Assembly (NCBI GenBank): GCA_050050615.1
Contig: JASFTV010000159.1
Coordinates: forward strand, 1-7,669
Length of the DNA stretch: 7,669 nt
Direction of reading: 5' to 3'
Source of the DNA: JASFTV01 sp050050615
GTDB taxonomy: Bacteria; Desulfobacterota; DSM-4660; Desulfatiglandales; HGW-15
Shown: positions 4,760 to 7,669 of the stretch, piece after piece
Position numbering within the stretch: position 1 is the stretch's first letter
Layout of the letters: each line of letters begins with the position of its first letter
The notes under the pieces: generated by a model
Told to the model about the DNA's origin: nothing
The model's input: the letters and a program-made list of their open reading frames with translations, nothing else
Database searches by the model: none
Program-made: the position numbers and the translations under genes

Positions 4760-5932
4760 CTAGCGGTAAAGGAGATAAGGACTACGCCATTCTAGAAAAT
4801 GTTTAGTTGCTTCAAGCCATTCTTCCCTTATCAGGGAAAGATTCACCCCCTCTTCAATTTGCGTCCTCAGTGATAAATCGCCTAGTATCATATCAATCGG
4901 CATCTTTTCGAACTCATACTCATAGGGCGGGGACTTCCACGCGATTTGTTGTTTGTGAACCTGGAGAAGCGTGCTCAGAAACGCCATAGCGGTGAAATAG
5001 GGTTGGTAGGTGCTATGGTTGGTGATATGAATCATGAATCCGCGGCAGATTTCTCCATGCCATTTGTGAAAGGTGGGACGAAATGAGATCTCTTGAAGGG
5101 TGCACCCTTTGGTTGCTTCAGGGATGAGCTTCTTTCTAACCGCTTCTATGTCAAGAAACGGTGCCCCAAAGATCTCAAACGGACGGCAGGTGCCTCTACC
5201 TTCAGATAGGTTGGTGCCTTCCCATATGACCTGACCCGGATAGACCTGCGCTGTCTGGGGGAGGGGCATATTGGGTGAGGGCGGAATCCATCTCAAGCCT
5301 GTCTCCTGCCATATCATGGGGCGCTCCCATCCTTTCATGGCCACGACATCCAAATCAGCATTAATGTCAAAGACATGATTGAAAATTTGGGCCATTTCTC
5401 CCATGGTCAAGCTATGGCGCATGGGAAGACGGTAAGGTCCTACGAAGCTATAGAGCTCAGGTTCCAGGAGATTTCCCTCAATGATCTCGCCTCCCAAGGG
5501 ATTAGGGCGGTCCAGGATCACCACTTTCTTGTCTGATTTGGCGGCGGCCCTCAGGCATCCAAGCATGGTGGAGGCAAAGGTATAGACCCGCGTTCCCACA
5601 TCTTGTAAATCGATAACGAGGACTTCTATCAGGTCAAGCATTTCTGAGGAGGGTTCTCTGAGTTTCGAATACAGGCTGAATATGGGGACATCCAGTTTGC
5701 GGTCAAAGGAATGATCCGTCTCAACCATGTTGTCTTGATCTTCACCGCCGTGTCCGTGCTGTGGCCCGTAAAGACTCTTCAGCTGCCCGGGAAGAAGCTG
5801 GGAAAAGATCTCCTTGGCAGGTTTGAGCTGACTGTCGAGCGAGGCTTGATTGGAAAGCAGCCCAAGGCGATAGCCCTTGAGCTGCTGCCAGTATTCTTCT
5901 TTAAGCACATCGAGACCGGTCAAGACCTTCAT
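4760..5932 (-). CDS. namZ: NamZ-type exo-beta-N-acetylmuramidase (DUF1343)
   Basis: 390 aa. Characterised NamZ enzymes (GH171, formerly DUF1343) release N-acetylmuramic acid from the non-reducing end of peptidoglycan fragments, for wall recycling. Family motifs in order, numbered from the chosen start: GLLSNQAS (aa 24-31), LYGPQHGHGGEDQD (54-67), LVIDLQDVGTRVYTF (105-119), ILDRPNPLGGEIIEGNL (139-155), SFVGPYRLPMRHSLTMGE (162-179), PPSPNMPLPQ (217-226), YPGQVIWEGTNLSEGRGT (231-248), PFEIFGAPFLD (251-261) and SFRPTFHKWHGEICRGF (284-300). Length is normal. An upstream ATG at 5971 is open, but 5932 has AGGAG at a usable distance and starts MKVLTGLDVL, as the family does. No signal peptide is seen, so a cytoplasmic role on imported or recycled sugars is likely. 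It is convergent with the 72-aa gene and no strong terminator is visible between them. Confidence 0.92.
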   Translation of the reverse strand: MKVLTGLDVLKEEYWQQLKGYRLGLLSNQASLDSQLKPAKEIFSQLLPGQLKSLYGPQHGHGGEDQDNMVETDHSFDRKLDVPIFSLYSKLREPSSEMLDLIEVLVIDLQDVGTRVYTFASTMLGCLRAAAKSDKKVVILDRPNPLGGEIIEGNLLEPELYSFVGPYRLPMRHSLTMGEMAQIFNHVFDINADLDVVAMKGWERPMIWQETGLRWIPPSPNMPLPQTAQVYPGQVIWEGTNLSEGRGTCRPFEIFGAPFLDIEAVRKKLIPEATKGCTLQEISFRPTFHKWHGEICRGFMIHITNHSTYQPYFTAMAFLSTLLQVHKQQIAWKSPPYEYEFEKMPIDMILGDLSLRTQIEEGVNLSLIREEWLEATKHFLEWRSPYLLYR

Positions 5933-6344
5933 GATCGAATTGGCTCCTTGTGAAGCCCCCACCTGTACCATGGATACGGCGTCTAAGACCCCCTCAACAG
6001 ATTTTGCTCATACCATCATTCTAATGGTGGTTCTGGTTGGAGGACCGTTTCCCTTCAAGCTCTCATGGAAATCATACCCTATCATTTTAGACCGATTTGT
6101 CGCAATATCTTACTCGCCGTCGCACGGACCCGATCTGCTTGACCGAGCCTCGGGCGGGGTCACGACTGGCAGGCTGGGCCCCGGTAAGTTTGTAATTCAC
6201 GCCTGTCCCAACCGTTCGGCAGGGTGGGATTCAGGGAAAGACGTTTTCTGGTATAGACAGGTTTGGATTCTGCCGTGACCGCATTTTATTTCGTAGTCGC
6301 GGGGGCACAGAAACCAGGGATTCGTGCCCCGTCACAAATTCCAA
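5933..6344. other. Gap without a convincing gene between namZ and the ppiD leader
   Basis: No reading frame here has family-like sequence or a ribosome binding site. The + frame across 5877-6278 starts inside namZ antisense and is a shadow. The stretch 6115-6270 is GC-rich, with short imperfect inverted repeats (GACCCG at 6127-6132 facing GGGGTC) and an imperfect direct repeat, CAGGGTGGGATTC (6220-6232) and CAGGTTTGGATTC (6258-6270), matching at 11 of 13. It must contain the namZ promoter on the - strand, but I found no clear pair of hexamers. A small RNA or decayed sequence is possible; neither is shown. Confidence 0.5.
6302..6330. other. Short GC-rich hairpin
   Basis: GGGGCAC (6302-6308) pairs perfectly with GTGCCCC (6324-6330) around a 15-nt loop. 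No T-run follows on either side, so it is not a standard intrinsic terminator. The ATTCGTGCCCC text is faintly like a tRNA T-arm, but no other tRNA part is present. Confidence 0.4.
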
Positions 6345-6373
6345 TAGACATGAATGCGTTAAGATGTTATATG
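6345..6373 (+). promoter_or_regulatory. Weak candidate promoter for ppiD
   Basis: TAGACA (6345-6350) is followed after 17 bp by TATATG (6368-6373), overlapping TATGAT (6370-6375) and GATAAT (6373-6378). Transcription from here would start near 6380, just before the stem-loop at 6392-6462. The assignment rests on consensus resemblance and position. Confidence 0.35.
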
Positions 6374-6391
6374 ATAATAAAAACAGATCAA

Positions 6392-6462
6392 ATCGGTGTG
6401 GATTTTTCCCTGTCCTCCTTTTAACCGTTCATTGAAAGGGGGACTTTCTGTGTCACACCGAT
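6392..6462 (+). promoter_or_regulatory. Two-part stem-loop in the ppiD leader
   Basis: ATCGGTGTG (6392-6400) pairs perfectly with CACACCGAT (6454-6462). Inside it GTCCTCCTTT (6412-6421) pairs with AAAGGGGGAC (6435-6444) over 10 positions with one U-G wobble, closing a 13-nt loop. An asymmetric internal loop (11 and 9 nt) separates the two stems. The structure ends 2 nt before the Shine-Dalgarno sequence. The inner left arm contains CCTCC, which is complementary to the AGGAGG at 6465-6470, so an alternative fold could cover the ribosome binding site. The structure is seen directly; regulation is inferred. I do not recognise a known riboswitch class. Confidence 0.6.
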
Positions 6463-6464
6463 CC

Positions 6465-6470
6465 AGGAGG
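6465..6470 (+). promoter_or_regulatory. Ribosome binding site of ppiD
   Basis: AGGAGG lies 9 nt before the ATG at 6480 and fixes the start of this gene, which has no stop within the window. It is complementary to CCTCC at 6414-6418 in the leader. Confidence 0.8.
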
Positions 6471-6479
6471 AAAAGCTGA

Positions 6480-7669
6480 ATGGTATTGAGTTTGATGAGA
6501 AAGCATGCCAAATCTTGGCTGATCAAATTTATGATCGGGATGATTGCCGTGGTTTTCATCTTTTACTTCGGATACTCCTTCAGGGCTGGAAAGGGCACAA
6601 AGGTCGCTTATGTGAATGGGGAGGTTATCAGCGGCGTGGAATACCAAAAAGCTTATCGGAATCTACTGGAGGGGCTTCAGAGGCAATACAAGAGTGTATG
6701 GAGCGATAACCTCATAGAGGTCTTTGATATTAAGAACAGGGCACTTGAAAACCTCATCAATCAGAAAATTATAGCCCAAGAGGCCAGAAAAATCGGTTTG
6801 GATGTCACTGAGAGAGAAATCCAGCAAAAGATCATGGCTTACCCCGCTTTCCAGTTCAGAGGACAATTTGATGAAAGCAGATACCGTGCCCTCCTCCAAA
6901 ACAACCGGATGAAACCGGAGGATTTCGAAGCGGCTATTGCGCAAGAACTACTCCGCGAAAAGGTGGGCCAATTTCTGATGACCTTTTTGCCGGTGACCGA
7001 GCAACAGGTTCTGGATCGATATACATTCTATAATGAAAAGGTAAAGGTCAGCTTTGTTCAATTTCTGCCGGAAAACTTCAAGGGGTCGATCAAGATTGAT
7101 GAGGCCGACCTGGAGAGGTATTTTGATGAACACAAAGAAGCGTATCGGATCCCTGAAAAGATCAAGTTAGCCTACATCGTAATTGATCCGGCCGACTCTA
7201 AAGAAGGGATCAAAATCGCTGAGGAAGAATTAATAGCCTATTATGAAGACAACATAGCGATGTTTAGTGAGAAAAAGAGAGTCAAGGCGAGGCACATCCT
7301 CTTCAAGCTGAAAGAGGATGCTTCCGAGGAGGACGTGAAGAAGGTCAAGGAGAAGGCTTCGCCCGTCTTGAAAAAGGCGAGGGCGGGCGAGGATTTTGCG
7401 AGCTTGGCGAAAAAGCACTCTGAAGGGCCGACGGCGAAACAAGGGGGAGATCTCGGCTATTTTTCAGCGGGGGAAATGGTCAAGCCTTTTGAGGAGGCTG
7501 CCTTCAAGATGAAGAAGGGAGAGATAAGCGACCTGGTGAGAAGCCGCTTTGGATATCACATTATCAAAATAGAGGATATTAAGGAAGCGAGGAGGAAGAG
7601 CCTGGAGGAGTCGCGAGAACAGATCTCCAAGGCGCTGACCCATATGATCGCGATGGATATTGCCCACGA
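6480..7669 (+). CDS. ppiD: PpiD-like periplasmic peptidyl-prolyl isomerase/chaperone (3' end missing)
   Basis: 396 codons are visible and the frame stays open to the window edge. The family protein is anchored in the inner membrane with its body in the periplasm, where it helps newly exported proteins fold. Seen here: a short basic N-terminus (MRKHAKSWLIK) and one membrane segment (about aa 14-33); a SurA/PpiD-type N-terminal chaperone domain (about 40-200) with VAYVNGEVISGVEYQKAYR and LINQKIIAQEARKIGLDV; and a parvulin PPIC domain (about 267-366) with VKARHILFKLKE, GEDFASLAKKHSEGPTAKQGG and LGYFSAGEMVKPFEEAAF, closing with RFGYHIIKIED. E. coli PpiD is 623 aa, so roughly the last third probably lies beyond the edge. 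The N-terminal anchor favours PpiD over SurA or PrsA. A structured leader precedes it. Identification is firm to family level. Confidence 0.92.
   Translation, partial: MVLSLMRKHAKSWLIKFMIGMIAVVFIFYFGYSFRAGKGTKVAYVNGEVISGVEYQKAYRNLLEGLQRQYKSVWSDNLIEVFDIKNRALENLINQKIIAQEARKIGLDVTEREIQQKIMAYPAFQFRGQFDESRYRALLQNNRMKPEDFEAAIAQELLREKVGQFLMTFLPVTEQQVLDRYTFYNEKVKVSFVQFLPENFKGSIKIDEADLERYFDEHKEAYRIPEKIKLAYIVIDPADSKEGIKIAEEELIAYYEDNIAMFSEKKRVKARHILFKLKEDASEEDVKKVKEKASPVLKKARAGEDFASLAKKHSEGPTAKQGGDLGYFSAGEMVKPFEEAAFKMKKGEISDLVRSRFGYHIIKIEDIKEARRKSLEESREQISKALTHMIAMDIAH

Noticed and set aside
5877..6278. 133-aa + strand reading frame
   Set aside because: Its first part is antisense to namZ and the rest has no family resemblance or ribosome binding site.
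6302..6335. tRNA-like or terminator hairpin
   Set aside because: A short stem with ATTCG text is present, but there are no other tRNA arms, no acceptor stem and no T-run.
6359..7667. Several 61-93-aa reading frames on the - strand, and a + frame at 6515-6709
   Set aside because: All are shadows of the open ppiD frame that begins at 6480.

Overview
The window looks like chromosomal DNA from a Gram-negative anaerobe of the Desulfobacterota (old Deltaproteobacteria) type. This is an inference from the envelope genes, the protein sequence style and the dispersed palindromic repeats; there is no rRNA or other marker to prove it. Six protein-coding genes are supported: five complete and one running off the right edge.

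Layout, left to right. Positions 1-260 are non-coding repeat DNA: a long nested inverted repeat (17-197) merging into one copy of a ~91-bp dispersed repeat (170-260), whose right end supplies a plausible -35 for the next gene. Then come, all on the + strand, pal (410-1012, OmpA-family peptidoglycan-associated lipoprotein), cpoB/ybgF (1166-2035, coiled coil plus TPR, here with a lipobox) and a CLC anion channel/transporter with two CBS domains (2070-3827). A second copy of the dispersed repeat (3826-3917) begins at the CLC stop codon, so the two copies bracket this three-gene block in the same orientation. A different, nested palindromic repeat follows (3941-4095).

Next is a visibly AT-rich island (about 4100-4740) with a good sigma70-type promoter driving a 57-aa excisionase/MerR-like helix-turn-helix protein (4342-4515), overlapped by ATGA with a 72-aa protein of unknown function (4512-4730). 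Convergent to it, on the - strand, lies a NamZ-type (DUF1343) exo-beta-N-acetylmuramidase (4760-5932). A ~550-bp gap without a convincing gene follows. Its right part holds a weak promoter and a strong two-part stem-loop ending just before the ribosome binding site of a PpiD-like periplasmic peptidyl-prolyl isomerase/chaperone (6480 to the right edge, 3' end missing).

Working together: pal and cpoB are the outer-membrane/periplasmic side of the Tol-Pal envelope-constriction machine; tolQRAB are not in the window. NamZ (peptidoglycan turnover) and PpiD (folding of exported proteins) also concern the envelope. The CLC protein handles anion flux at the inner membrane and has unusual residues at two functional positions. 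I see no CRISPR array, tRNA, rRNA, transposase or recognisable defence system. The least explained parts are the repeat families, the HTH/72-aa pair and the structured leader before ppiD.
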